A stretch of DNA of 64,000 nucleotides from Mycobacterium sp. 852002-50816_SCH5313054-b (GCF_001667185.1 NZ_LZIC01000127.1:1-64000), one strand, 5' to 3'. Shown: positions 51,168-59,095, counted from the stretch's first letter. Program-made: numbers and translations. Notes: generated from the sequence alone by a model not told the origin.

Positions 51168-52874
51168 ATGGCCGTGCCCGTCTACAAGCGCATCCTCGAC
51201 CTGTTCGAGGCCGAGGGCGTGAACACGTTGTTCGGCATCCCGGATCCGAACTTCGTGCACATGTTCGCCGAAGCCGACGCTCGCGGGTGGTCGGTGGTTG
51301 CTCCCCATCACGAACTGAGCGCCGGCTTCATGGCCGAGGCGGCGTCGCGGATGACGGGTAAGCCCGGCCTGTGCATCGGCACGCTGGGGCCCGGGATGGC
51401 CAACATGGCCGGAGCGATCCAGTGTGCGCTGGTGGAGAACTCGCCGGTGATCTTCCTCGGCGGCCAGCGGGCCCGCATCACCGAGCGCCGGGTCCGGCGG
51501 GGACGCATCCAGTTCGTCCAGCAGGAGCCCCTTGTCGCGCCGTCCGTCAAGTACAGCGCATCCATCGAGTACGCCAACCAGACGGACGAGATCATCCACG
51601 AGGCGATCCGCCGCGCCATGTCCGGCACCCCCGGCCCGGCGTACATCGAGTACCCGTCGCACGTCATCCTCGAGGAACTCGAGGTGCCGGATCCGCTGCC
51701 GCCCAACCGATACCGGCTCGTCAATCAGACGGCAGGTGAGCGCGAGGTGCGCGAAGCGGCCGAGCTGATCCGTGCGGCCCAGAGTCCGATCCTGTTGGTC
51801 GGGCACGGCGTCCACACCTCACGCACCGGTGCTGCGGTCAGGGAACTGGCCGCCCTGATGCAGTGCCCGGTGATCCAGACCTCCGGTGGCACGTCGTTCA
51901 TCGAGGGTCTCGAGGACCGCACCTTCGCCTACGGTTTTTCGCCGGCGGCCGTCGAGGCGGTGGTGAAGTCCGACGTGTGCGTCGCGCTCGGCACGGAGCT
52001 CGGCGAACCGAGCCACTACGGCAGGACCCGGCACTGGGCCGAGAACGACCCAACGCGCAAATGGGTTCTGGTCGAACAGGATCCGGTGGCCATCGGCGTC
52101 AACCGTCCCATCGACGTACCTCTGGTCGGCGACCTTCGCGGTGTGGTGCCCCAGCTGGTGGAAGCACTCCGTGAATATCCGCGGAAGGCGTCGGCCGATC
52201 TTGACCGCTGGATCAAGCAGGACGCGGCGGAGCTGGCGCAACTCGCGGAAAACGCGCCGACGGGCCGGACACCGGTACACCCGGCGCGGTTCGTCGTCGA
52301 GGCCACCAAAGCCTTCCCGAAGGACGGCATCCTGGTCCGCGACGGGGGCGCGACCGTCATTTTCCAGTGGACCTACTCGCAGGCCAAACCGCGCGACGTC
52401 ATCTGGAACCAGAACTTCGGCCACCTCGGCACCGGCCTGCCGTACGCAGTCGGAGCGTCGATCGCCGAAGGCGGCGAGCGGCCGGTGATGCTGCTGACCA
52501 GCGACTCGGCGTTCCTCTTCCACATCGCTGAGTTGGAAACGGCCGCGCGGCAGCAACTCCCGCTGGTGTGCGTGGTCGGTGTCGACCATCAGTGGGGCCT
52601 CGAGGTCGGCGTCTACAAGCGCACCTTCCCCCAGCCATCGCCGCAGCCCGGCGTGCATTGGAGCAAGGACGTGCGCTTCGACAAGATTGCCGAGGGCTTC
52701 GGCTGCCACGGCGAGTACGTCGAGAAGGAGGAGGAGATCGGCCCGGCGATCGAGCGGGCCTACGCGAGCGGCAAGACCGCCGTCGTCCACGTCTGCATCG
52801 ACCCGAAGGCCAATTCTGAGGAGATGCCGAAGTACGACGAATTCCGCACCTGGTACGCCGAAGGCACCCAGTAA
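51168..52874 (+). CDS. ThDP-dependent lyase/decarboxylase with atypical cofactor motif
   Basis: 568-aa thiamine-diphosphate enzyme of the acetolactate-synthase/oxalyl-CoA-decarboxylase/2-hydroxyacyl-CoA-lyase superfamily. Pyrimidine domain with the cofactor Glu in HHELSAGF (about residue 49), central domain LLVGHGVHTS, C-terminal PP domain. The usual GDG-x(24-27)-NN motif reads SDS (445-447) and DHQ (473-475): the first metal Asp is kept, the second ligand is changed to Asp/His. It is not a clear match to oxcA at 62415. With a CoA-transferase before and an aldehyde dehydrogenase after it, cleavage of a 2-hydroxyacyl- or 2-oxoacyl-CoA to an aldehyde is a reasonable guess. ATG 51168. Confidence 0.8.
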   Translation: MAVPVYKRILDLFEAEGVNTLFGIPDPNFVHMFAEADARGWSVVAPHHELSAGFMAEAASRMTGKPGLCIGTLGPGMANMAGAIQCALVENSPVIFLGGQRARITERRVRRGRIQFVQQEPLVAPSVKYSASIEYANQTDEIIHEAIRRAMSGTPGPAYIEYPSHVILEELEVPDPLPPNRYRLVNQTAGEREVREAAELIRAAQSPILLVGHGVHTSRTGAAVRELAALMQCPVIQTSGGTSFIEGLEDRTFAYGFSPAAVEAVVKSDVCVALGTELGEPSHYGRTRHWAENDPTRKWVLVEQDPVAIGVNRPIDVPLVGDLRGVVPQLVEALREYPRKASADLDRWIKQDAAELAQLAENAPTGRTPVHPARFVVEATKAFPKDGILVRDGGATVIFQWTYSQAKPRDVIWNQNFGHLGTGLPYAVGASIAEGGERPVMLLTSDSAFLFHIAELETAARQQLPLVCVVGVDHQWGLEVGVYKRTFPQPSPQPGVHWSKDVRFDKIAEGFGCHGEYVEKEEEIGPAIERAYASGKTAVVHVCIDPKANSEEMPKYDEFRTWYAEGTQ

Positions 52875-52900
52875 GTTAAAGGCTGCTAAAAGGAGGAGTC

Positions 52901-54322
52901 ATGCGCGAATACCTCAAGTTCTACATCGACGGGCGCTGGGTAGACCCGGTGCGGCCGAACACCTTCGATGTCGAAAACCCGACGACCGAGGAGGTCTCCG
53001 GGAAGATCTCGCTCGGCTCGGCCGTCGACGTCGACGTGGCCGTCAACGCCGCCCGCCGCGCTTTCACCGGCTGGTCACAGAGCAGCCGCGAACAGCGCCT
53101 CGATCTGCTGGAGGCCATCCTCGCCGAATACGGGAAACGTGCAGGCGACCTCGCCGACGCGGTCACCGAGGAAATGGGCGCGCCGCCCTCGCTGGCCGCG
53201 GGTCCGCAGGTCCAACTCGGGCTGGGCCACCTGGTGACCGCGATCGACGTGCTGAAGAACTTCCCGTTCTCCGAACAACACGGGGCGACCTTGATCGCCA
53301 AGGAGCCGATCGGCGTGTGCGGGCTGATCACGCCGTGGAACTGGCCGCTCAATCAGATCGCGGTCAAGGTGTACCCGGCGCTGGCCACTGGCTGCACGAT
53401 GATCCTGAAACCGTCCGAGGTGGCGCCCTTCTCGGCCCACATCTTCACCGAGATTCTCGATGCCGCGGGCGTTCCGGCCGGGGTGTACAACCTCGTCAAC
53501 GGCGACGGCCCCGGCGTCGGCGTCGCGCTGGCGAGCCATCCCGACATCGACATGGTGTCGTTCACCGGGTCCACGCGCGCCGGTGTCGAGGTGGCCAGGA
53601 ATGCCGCCACGACGGTGAAGCGGGTGACCCAGGAGCTCGGCGGCAAGAGCCCCAACATCGTCCTCGACGACGCGGGCTTTGCCGACAGTGTTCGCGCCGG
53701 CGTGCTCAACATGATGCCGAACTCCGGGCAGAGTTGTAACGCGCCGTCGCGCATGCTGGTCCCGAATTCGCGGATGGCCGAGGCCATCGACATCGCGCGT
53801 GGCGTCGCCGAGCAGGTCAAGGTGGGCAGCCCGGGCGACAAGGCCGCGATCGGGCCGGTGGCGTCGAGGGCGCAGTTCGAAAAGGTCCAGGGGCTGATCC
53901 AGCAGGGCATCGACGAGGGCGCGACCGTCGTCGCCGGCGGCCCGGGCCGGCCGGCCGGGCTGAACACGGGCTACTACGTCAAGCCGACGGTTTTCGCCGA
54001 CGTCACCAACGACATGACGATCGCGCGCGAGGAGATCTTCGGTCCGGTGCTGTGCATCCTCGGCTATGACGACATCGATCAGGCCGTGCAGATCGCCAAC
54101 GACACCGATTACGGCCTGGCCGGCTACGTCTCGGGCACCGACCTCGACAAGGCCCGGGAGGTGGCCCGCAAGATCCGCGCGGGTTGGGTGACGATCAATC
54201 ACGCCTTCGACATGAACTCGGCGTTCGGCGGCTACAAGCACAGTGGCAACGGCCGAGAGTGGAGCGAGTTCGGGTTCCACGAGTATTTAGAGGTCAAGAG
54301 CACCTTGGGCTACGCGCCCTAA
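52901..54322 (+). CDS. NAD(P)-dependent aldehyde dehydrogenase
   Basis: 473-aa aldehyde dehydrogenase: TPWNWPLNQ, KPSEVAP, FTGSTRAG, catalytic Glu in QELGGKSP, catalytic Cys279 in NSGQSCNAP and EEIFGPV. All residues needed for activity are present. It should oxidise the aldehyde released by the ThDP enzyme (or by an alcohol dehydrogenase) to an acid. ATG 52901 with AAGGAGGAG upstream; last gene of the rightward operon. A small stem AAGGC-CGC-GCCTT lies just after the stop (54324-54336), without a T-run. Confidence 0.92.
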   Translation: MREYLKFYIDGRWVDPVRPNTFDVENPTTEEVSGKISLGSAVDVDVAVNAARRAFTGWSQSSREQRLDLLEAILAEYGKRAGDLADAVTEEMGAPPSLAAGPQVQLGLGHLVTAIDVLKNFPFSEQHGATLIAKEPIGVCGLITPWNWPLNQIAVKVYPALATGCTMILKPSEVAPFSAHIFTEILDAAGVPAGVYNLVNGDGPGVGVALASHPDIDMVSFTGSTRAGVEVARNAATTVKRVTQELGGKSPNIVLDDAGFADSVRAGVLNMMPNSGQSCNAPSRMLVPNSRMAEAIDIARGVAEQVKVGSPGDKAAIGPVASRAQFEKVQGLIQQGIDEGATVVAGGPGRPAGLNTGYYVKPTVFADVTNDMTIAREEIFGPVLCILGYDDIDQAVQIANDTDYGLAGYVSGTDLDKAREVARKIRAGWVTINHAFDMNSAFGGYKHSGNGREWSEFGFHEYLEVKSTLGYAP

Positions 54323-54543
54323 AAGGCCGCGCCTTGCAGCGCCCGTCCTCGCGTGTCTTCTGCTGAATCCGGCTGCGTCGCAATTAGGCTTGCTCCGATC
54401 ACGAGGAGGGGCAGCGACGTATCGGCATCAAATTTGGCGCCGGGCGACAGGTCGGTCAGGGCGCGTTAACACCGGACACTGAGCCGGGCGGGAGGCACCC
54501 CGCACCGGCGCGTTCTGCTCCGCGGCCACGGTGGGTAGCCCCG

Positions 54544-56541
54544 GTGCGCCGCGTCGGCCGCCTCGCAATTTGGGATCAACCGGATCGGCGCAGCGGGATT
54601 CCGGCGCTGGACGGGCTGCGCGCGATCGCGGTCGCGCTGGTGCTCGTCGGGCACGGCGGCATCCCCGGCGTGGGCGGCGGCTTCATCGGTGTCGACATCT
54701 TCTTCGTCCTCAGCGGCTTCCTCATCACCTCGCTGCTGCTGGATGAGCTCCGGCGCACCGGTCGCATTGAGCTGACCGGCTTTTGGATCAGGCGCGCGCG
54801 ACGGCTACTGCCGGCGTTGCTGCTGATGGTGCTCAGCGTGGGCGCGGCCCGCGAGCTGCTTCCCAGCCAGTCGCTCACCGGGTTACGCGACGACGCGATC
54901 GCGGCCTTCCTGTGGGTTGCGAATTGGCGGTTCGTGGCCCAGAAGACGGACTATTTCACCCAGGGTGCCCCGCCGTCGCCGCTTCAGCACACCTGGTCGC
55001 TGGGGGTGGAAGAGCAGTATTACTTCGTCTGGCCGGTGCTGCTGATCGCGGTGACCCTGCTGTCGGCCGCGCGCGCCAAACGCTACTTCAGGCGGGCCAC
55101 CGTGGGCGGGGTGCGGTTCGCCACCTTTGTGATCGCGACGCTGGGGGCGCTGGTTTCCGCGGCGGTCGCCATCGTGCTGGCCTCTGACGCCACGCGGGAC
55201 CGGATCTATTTCGGCACCGACACCCGCGCGGAGGCGTTGTTGACCGGCTCCGCGGCAGCGGCACTGCTGGTGCGGGATTGGCCGTCGATGAACCGCGGCT
55301 GGTGTCTGGTCCGCACCCGGTGGGGACGGCGGGTGGCACGTTTTCTGCCACTGCTCGGCCTGGCCGGCCTGGGGGCGGCGACCCACTACGCGACCGGTGA
55401 CGCCGGCGAGTTTCACCATGGCCTGCTGATCGGGGTTGCAATCGCCTCCGTCCTCGTGGTCGCCCCAGTCGCCATGGAGCAGCGCGGAGCGATCGCCCGC
55501 GTCCTTGCCCTGCGCCCGATGGTGTGGTTGGGCACCATCTCCTACGGCGTCTACCTGTGGCACTGGCCAGTCTTTTTGGCGCTCAACGGCGAACGCACCG
55601 GATGGGCGGGGCTGCCGCTGTTCGCCGCCCGGTGCGCCGCCACCGTGGTGGTCGCCGCCGCGTCCTGGTGGCTGATCGAACAGCCGATCCGGCGCTGGCG
55701 GCCGGCGCGGGTGCCGCTGTTGCCGCTGGCCGCGGCGACCGTGGCCAGCGCCGCCGCGATGACACTGCTGGTGATCCCGGTGGGCACCGGTTCCGGCCTG
55801 CGCGAGGGCCTGCCGCCGGGTGTGTCGGCCGTCGCGGCGGTCTCTCCCTCGCCACCCGCCGGCAGCCACCCCGCGCCCCGCGATCCGCACCGGCCGTTCA
55901 CGGTTTCGGTGTTCGGCGATTCGATCGGGTGGACCTGGATGCACTACCTCCCGCCCACACCCGGGTTCGCCTTCCTCGACCACACCGTCATCGGCTGCAG
56001 CCTGGTGCGCGGCACGCCGTACCGGTATATCGGCCAAACCCTTGAGCAGAGGCCGGAATGCGACGGCTGGCCCATCCGATGGTCGGCGCAGGTCGGCCAG
56101 GACCAGCCGGACGTCGCACTGTTGATAGTCGGCCGCTGGGAGACCGTCGACCGCGTCAACGAGGGTCAATGGACGCACATCGGCGATCCCACCTTCGACG
56201 CCTACCTCAACGGCGAACTCGACCGCGCACTGAACATCGTGGGCTCCACGGGTGTTCGCGTGGTGGTGGCCACCGTGCCCTACAGCCGGGGCGGCGAAAA
56301 GCCGGACGGTCGCCTGTATCCCGAGGATCAACCCGACCGTGCCAACCTGTGGAACACCATGCTGCGCAAAACCGTTGCCCGCCACCCAGGCGTTCAGATC
56401 CTCGACCTGAACAAAAAGCTGTGCCCCGACGGCGTCTACACCGCCAAGGTCGACGGCATCAAGGTGCGCAGCGACGGAGTCCACCTCACCCCGGAAGGGG
56501 TGAAATGGCTGACGCCGTGGCTCGAGGAATCCCTGCGCTAG
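54544..56541 (+). CDS. Acyltransferase 3 with C-terminal SGNH domain (Rv0111-like)
   Basis: 665-aa OafA/YrhL-type membrane acyltransferase. Residues about 15-400 are the Acyl_transf_3 domain with ten transmembrane helices, beginning IPALDGLRAIAVALVL and containing FFVLSGFL and the R-R-R loop; a Pro-rich linker follows; the C-terminal ~200 residues are a periplasmic SGNH hydrolase-like domain (VFGDSIGW block I; DGVHLTPEG with Asp-His). It O-acylates envelope sugars or lipids. By place (after the rhomboid gene in M. tuberculosis) it corresponds to Rv0111. GTG 54544. The preceding gap (54323-54543) shows no other feature. Confidence 0.88.
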   Translation: MRRVGRLAIWDQPDRRSGIPALDGLRAIAVALVLVGHGGIPGVGGGFIGVDIFFVLSGFLITSLLLDELRRTGRIELTGFWIRRARRLLPALLLMVLSVGAARELLPSQSLTGLRDDAIAAFLWVANWRFVAQKTDYFTQGAPPSPLQHTWSLGVEEQYYFVWPVLLIAVTLLSAARAKRYFRRATVGGVRFATFVIATLGALVSAAVAIVLASDATRDRIYFGTDTRAEALLTGSAAAALLVRDWPSMNRGWCLVRTRWGRRVARFLPLLGLAGLGAATHYATGDAGEFHHGLLIGVAIASVLVVAPVAMEQRGAIARVLALRPMVWLGTISYGVYLWHWPVFLALNGERTGWAGLPLFAARCAATVVVAAASWWLIEQPIRRWRPARVPLLPLAAATVASAAAMTLLVIPVGTGSGLREGLPPGVSAVAAVSPSPPAGSHPAPRDPHRPFTVSVFGDSIGWTWMHYLPPTPGFAFLDHTVIGCSLVRGTPYRYIGQTLEQRPECDGWPIRWSAQVGQDQPDVALLIVGRWETVDRVNEGQWTHIGDPTFDAYLNGELDRALNIVGSTGVRVVVATVPYSRGGEKPDGRLYPEDQPDRANLWNTMLRKTVARHPGVQILDLNKKLCPDGVYTAKVDGIKVRSDGVHLTPEGVKWLTPWLEESLR

Positions 56542-56544
56542 GCG

Positions 56545-57204
56545 TTAATCGCCGGTGCGGCAGCTGATTTCCATGCTGTCGCTCTCGCGAACGGAGAAGT
56601 TGAAGCTCACATACCCGTTGTCCGGGTGGCGAACCCGGTCGAGGTAGGGCCGCATGTCCGCGGCGCTGGCGTTGTCGGCGACGATCAGCGCGCCCGTCGC
56701 GAGGCGAGGTTCGAGCAGCTCGAGCACCGGCAGGTAGAGGTCCTTCCACCCATCGAGCACGACGAACTCAACGGTTCCGTCGAGGTTGTCCAGCGTGGTG
56801 AGCGCGTCGCCTTCGAGGATGGTGATCACATCATCCAGGCCGGTCTCGGCGAATGTCTGCTTGGCCGCGGCGATCTTGGGGGCGCTGAGCTCGGTGGTCA
56901 CCACCCGGCCGGTGCCGTTGTCGCGCACCGCAGACGCCAGGTGCACGGCGGAGATTCCGAAGGACATGCCGAATTCGACGATCGTCGCCGGCCGGGTGGC
57001 GCGCACCAGCGCGTAGAGCAGGCGGCCGGCTTCCGGCGTCACCGGGATGTAGAACTCGCTCATGGCGTCGGCGCGCTCCTGCGCGCTCATCGGTCGGTCG
57101 AAATCACCGACCCGCTCCCGCAGCCTCGACATCTGATCTTTCGTTTCGGCGTACATCCGGTCGAGCACCGTCGCGACGCCGGGCGCCTGCAAAGTATTGG
57201 CCAT
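56545..57204 (-). CDS. SAM-dependent O-methyltransferase
   Basis: 219-aa class I O-methyltransferase (caffeoyl-CoA/catechol type): motif I VEFGMSFGISAVHLA, VVTTELSAPKIAAAK, EGDALTTL, and metal-linked VVLDGWKDLYLPVL and VADNAS. This fold methylates catechol-like oxygens with a divalent metal. The ATG at 57204 is directly preceded in the message by a perfect 9-bp hairpin (57206-57228) with no visible Shine-Dalgarno; an in-frame ATG 16 codons later is possible. Convergent with the acyltransferase (3 bp). Confidence 0.85.
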   Translation of the reverse strand: MANTLQAPGVATVLDRMYAETKDQMSRLRERVGDFDRPMSAQERADAMSEFYIPVTPEAGRLLYALVRATRPATIVEFGMSFGISAVHLASAVRDNGTGRVVTTELSAPKIAAAKQTFAETGLDDVITILEGDALTTLDNLDGTVEFVVLDGWKDLYLPVLELLEPRLATGALIVADNASAADMRPYLDRVRHPDNGYVSFNFSVRESDSMEISCRTGD

Positions 57205-57205
57205 G

Positions 57206-57228
57206 CCGTCGAGGGTAGGCCTCGACGG
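57206..57228 (-). promoter_or_regulatory. Hairpin/dyad abutting the O-methyltransferase start
   Basis: CCGTCGAGG (57206-57214) and CCTCGACGG (57220-57228), a perfect 9-bp inverted repeat with a 5-base loop, ending one base before the ATG in the leftward message. It may be an operator or an RNA stem hiding the initiation region. Confidence 0.45.
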
Positions 57229-57296
57229 GCGGGTCGACGGAGAGCCCTGGCGGGCGTTGGTTAACGCAAACCGACGTCAAGGTTGCGTAAACGCGT

Positions 57297-57325
57297 TTGA
57301 CGAGCACCGGGGCTGCGTGCAAGAT
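57297..57325 (+). promoter_or_regulatory. Promoter of the M-box transcript
   Basis: TTGACG (57297-57302), 17-bp spacer, CAAGAT (57320-57325); transcription would start near 57332, a few bases before riboswitch helix P1. An imperfect inverted repeat (TTAACGCAAACC ... GGTTGCGTAA, about 57261-57289) just upstream of the -35 may bind an additional regulator. Confidence 0.55.
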
Positions 57326-57337
57326 GGGACGAGCAAG

Positions 57338-57615
57338 CACCTCGGTAGGTGAGGCGTCTGCATGGATATAGGCCACTGACCCCGAACGTCGAGAGACGCC
57401 CCGGGTCAGGACAGCTCTTCCCGGACCCAAGGGTTGAGCCCAAGTGGCTTCTGGAACTAGGAGCGATCGCAAGCGCGGCGAAGCCGGGCGAAGCGGGTCG
57501 CGACCATCGGTGATGTTCGTGATCGCAAGCGCGGCGAACCCGGGTGAAGCGGGTCGCGACCATCGGTGATGTTCCGGATACGCCGTGCAGTGCCGAAGCT
57601 CCGACGAGAGGGGTG
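57338..57615 (+). ncRNA. M-box (ykoK) Mg2+ riboswitch with repeat-expanded loop
   Basis: Aptamer blocks match the Bacillus mgtE M-box that I recall: GTAGGTGAGGCGTCTGCATGG, the GAGAGACGCC...GGGTCAGGACAG block, and GATACGCCGTGCAGTGCCGAAGCTCC. P1 pairs CACCTC (57338-57343) with GGGGTG (57610-57615); GGCCACT pairs with AGTGGC. A stem CTGGAAC/GTTCCGG encloses about 110 bp made of two 54-bp tandem repeats, so the expansion sits in a peripheral loop and the metal-binding core should fold. The P1 3' strand GAGAGG can alternatively pair with CCTCTC at 57647-57652, a plausible switch. It lies upstream of an Rv1535-like gene, a known mycobacterial M-box position. Confidence 0.88.
57465..57574 (+). repeat. 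Tandem 54-bp M. avium-complex-type repeat (two copies)
   Basis: Copies at 57465-57518 and 57521-57574, a 56-bp period, beginning GATCGCAAGCGCGGCGAA and ending ACCATCGGTGATGTTC. They differ at two bases. They are inside the M-box riboswitch, flanked by a 7-bp stem. Related degenerate copies are at 38752-38798 and 40793-40817. Confidence 0.85.
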
Positions 57616-57669
57616 TGACCGGCGGTTTTGGCGTCGGCCATTCGTGCCTCTCCCGTGCAGGTGAACGCA

Positions 57670-57705
57670 ATGGCACCCGCGTGTGTCCCGGCGGTGAGGA
57701 GGTGA
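57670..57705 (+). CDS. Upstream ORF 1 of the M-box leader (11 aa)
   Basis: ATG with AGGTGA five bases upstream, encoding MAPACVPAVRR. Its stop TGA is part of the Shine-Dalgarno of upstream ORF 2. It lies just after the alternative-pairing segment of the riboswitch. Too short for homology; the claim rests on ribosome-binding site and arrangement. Confidence 0.35.
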   Translation: MAPACVPAVRR

Positions 57706-57712
57706 GGGCGAG

Positions 57713-57787
57713 ATGAGTCCCGGCGATAGTCCCTATCCGAATTCCGTCTTGTCCCGATCCGGTTCCGGCATTGCTTCTGCCGCCTGA
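57713..57787 (+). CDS. Upstream ORF 2 of the M-box leader (24 aa)
   Basis: ATG preceded by a strong GAGGAGGTGAGG site; encodes a peptide starting MSPGDSPYPNSV, with three Pro in the first nine residues. It ends 94 bp before the Rv1535-like start. Pro-rich leader peptides are known to couple translation to Mg2+ sensing in enterobacterial mgtA leaders; a similar role here is inferred. Confidence 0.45.
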   Translation: MSPGDSPYPNSVLSRSGSGIASAA

Positions 57788-57881
57788 CTTCTCGGGTGCC
57801 CGTGCGACCCCGCGCGTGACAGCGCGTTGGAGGGTCGCCGCGGATGCCACGAGCCGATCGGACCTGCGTCAGGAGAAGATC

Positions 57882-58154
57882 ATGGCTTTTGTTGTTACAC
57901 AGCGTCTTTCCAACGTCTCGCGGCAGTTTGCGGCCAAGCTGGGCGCGCGTGCCGCCCTGACCCCGCAGGAGCGCGCCAACCTGTACGTCTCGCGGATGCC
58001 GATCGCGGTGGTCACCGGCTCGCTCGGCGGGCATCCTTCGGACCGGCCGGCAACCGGTGACCAGCTCCATCCCGACTCGCGGCTATCTGGTGGCGGTCGT
58101 ATGCGTGATCGTCAAGATCGTGCAGGCCGGGATGGCCTGACGCGCGGCGACTAA
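57882..58154 (+). CDS. Small M-box-controlled protein (Rv1535-like)
   Basis: 90-aa basic, soluble protein of unknown function. Conserved-looking part: FVVTQRLSNVSRQFAAK and LTPQERANLYVSRMPIAVVTGSLG; the C-terminal ~35 residues are Arg/Gly/Asp-rich and low in complexity. Gene order (M-box, then a short ORF) matches M. tuberculosis Rv1535, which is induced under Mg2+ limitation. AGGAG six bases before ATG 57882. It overlaps the convergent oxidoreductase by 4 bp. A role in Mg2+ starvation or in the cell envelope is plausible but unproven. Confidence 0.75.
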   Translation: MAFVVTQRLSNVSRQFAAKLGARAALTPQERANLYVSRMPIAVVTGSLGGHPSDRPATGDQLHPDSRLSGGGRMRDRQDRAGRDGLTRGD

Positions 58155-59095
58155 GGCGAACCGTTCGGCAGCAGAACGATTTTGCCGCGGGTGTGCCGCT
58201 TCTCGAGTTCTTCGAAGGCGTCGGCGACCCGGTCGAGCGGATAGGTGGCGGCGACCTCGAAATCGATGGCGCCGGTGACGATCAGGTCGGCCATCTCGGC
58301 GAGCACCTCCGTCGTCGACGCGTCGGCGCTGCCTTCGGTCTTGGCGCCGACCTCGCCGGCTTTCTGGAACGCGATGATCGTGTCGATGCGCTCGGGCGAG
58401 ACACCGAGATCCACTGCGAGTTGGACGTACTCGGGCCCGAACAGGTCGATGAACGCGTCGATGCCGTTGGGTGCCGCCTCCCGCAGCCGATCGGCCAGTC
58501 CGTCCCCGTACGCGACCGGGGTGACGTCGTGGGCACGCAGCCAGTCGAAGTTGGCGGGCCCCGCGATGCCCAGCACCCGCGCCTTGCGCAGGACCGACAG
58601 CTGCACGACCAGGCTGCCGACCCCGCCCGCGGCAGCCGAAACGGCGACGGTCTCGCCCGGTTGCGGGTCGACCGCGCGGACGGCGGCGTACGCCGTCACA
58701 CCGGCCACGTAGAGCGAACCCGCTGTCTCCCAGCTCATTCGGGGTGGCTTGCGAATCAGCTGATCCACTGGGACGGCGGTGTGGGTGGCGTGGCTGGATC
58801 GGCGGAAGCTGAACCCCAGCACCTCGTCGCCCACGGAAAACTCCGTCACTCCGGGTCCCGTGGCGGTCACGACCCCCGCGAGGTCGCTGCCCTCACCGGA
58901 GGGAAAGGTAGCGGGGAACATATCGTGCAGCGCGCCGGTTCGGATGGCGGCCTCGCCGGGATTGATCCCGGCGGCGCGAACCTCGACGACCACTTCGCCC
59001 GGGCCCGGCGACGGCATCTCGACGTCCGCCACGTACAAGACGTCACGGCCCCCGTAACGGTCGAACCGGACGGCACGCGCCACCGCAGACGCCAT
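58151..59095 (-). CDS. Zinc-free quinone-oxidoreductase-like MDR protein
   Basis: 314-aa medium-chain dehydrogenase/reductase of the quinone oxidoreductase/zeta-crystallin type: start RAVRFDRYGGRDVL, GEGSDLAGVV, cofactor motif AAAGGVGSLVVQLS. The catalytic and structural zinc Cys/His of alcohol dehydrogenases are absent. NADPH-dependent reduction of quinones or enones is typical. ATG 59095 has GGAGGAACG directly upstream. Convergent with the M-box gene and divergent from the lipoprotein gene at 59261. Confidence 0.87.
   Translation of the reverse strand: MASAVARAVRFDRYGGRDVLYVADVEMPSPGPGEVVVEVRAAGINPGEAAIRTGALHDMFPATFPSGEGSDLAGVVTATGPGVTEFSVGDEVLGFSFRRSSHATHTAVPVDQLIRKPPRMSWETAGSLYVAGVTAYAAVRAVDPQPGETVAVSAAAGGVGSLVVQLSVLRKARVLGIAGPANFDWLRAHDVTPVAYGDGLADRLREAAPNGIDAFIDLFGPEYVQLAVDLGVSPERIDTIIAFQKAGEVGAKTEGSADASTTEVLAEMADLIVTGAIDFEVAATYPLDRVADAFEELEKRHTRGKIVLLPNGSP

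Noticed and set aside
51168..52874. Second oxalyl-CoA decarboxylase (oxcA paralogue)
   Set aside because: The cofactor motif and central-domain residues differ from the oxcA at 62415, and CoA-binding residues cannot be matched, so oxalate specificity is not claimed.
54324..54336. Intrinsic terminator after the aldehyde dehydrogenase gene
   Set aside because: The 5-bp stem AAGGC/GCCTT has no following T-run and is too short.
38738..54543. Prophage or integrative element
   Set aside because: No integrase, transposase, tRNA target or direct-repeat attachment sites found; only repeat fragments at one edge.
57465..57574. CRISPR array
   Set aside because: Only two copies, directly tandem with a 2-bp linker and no spacers; no cas genes in the window.
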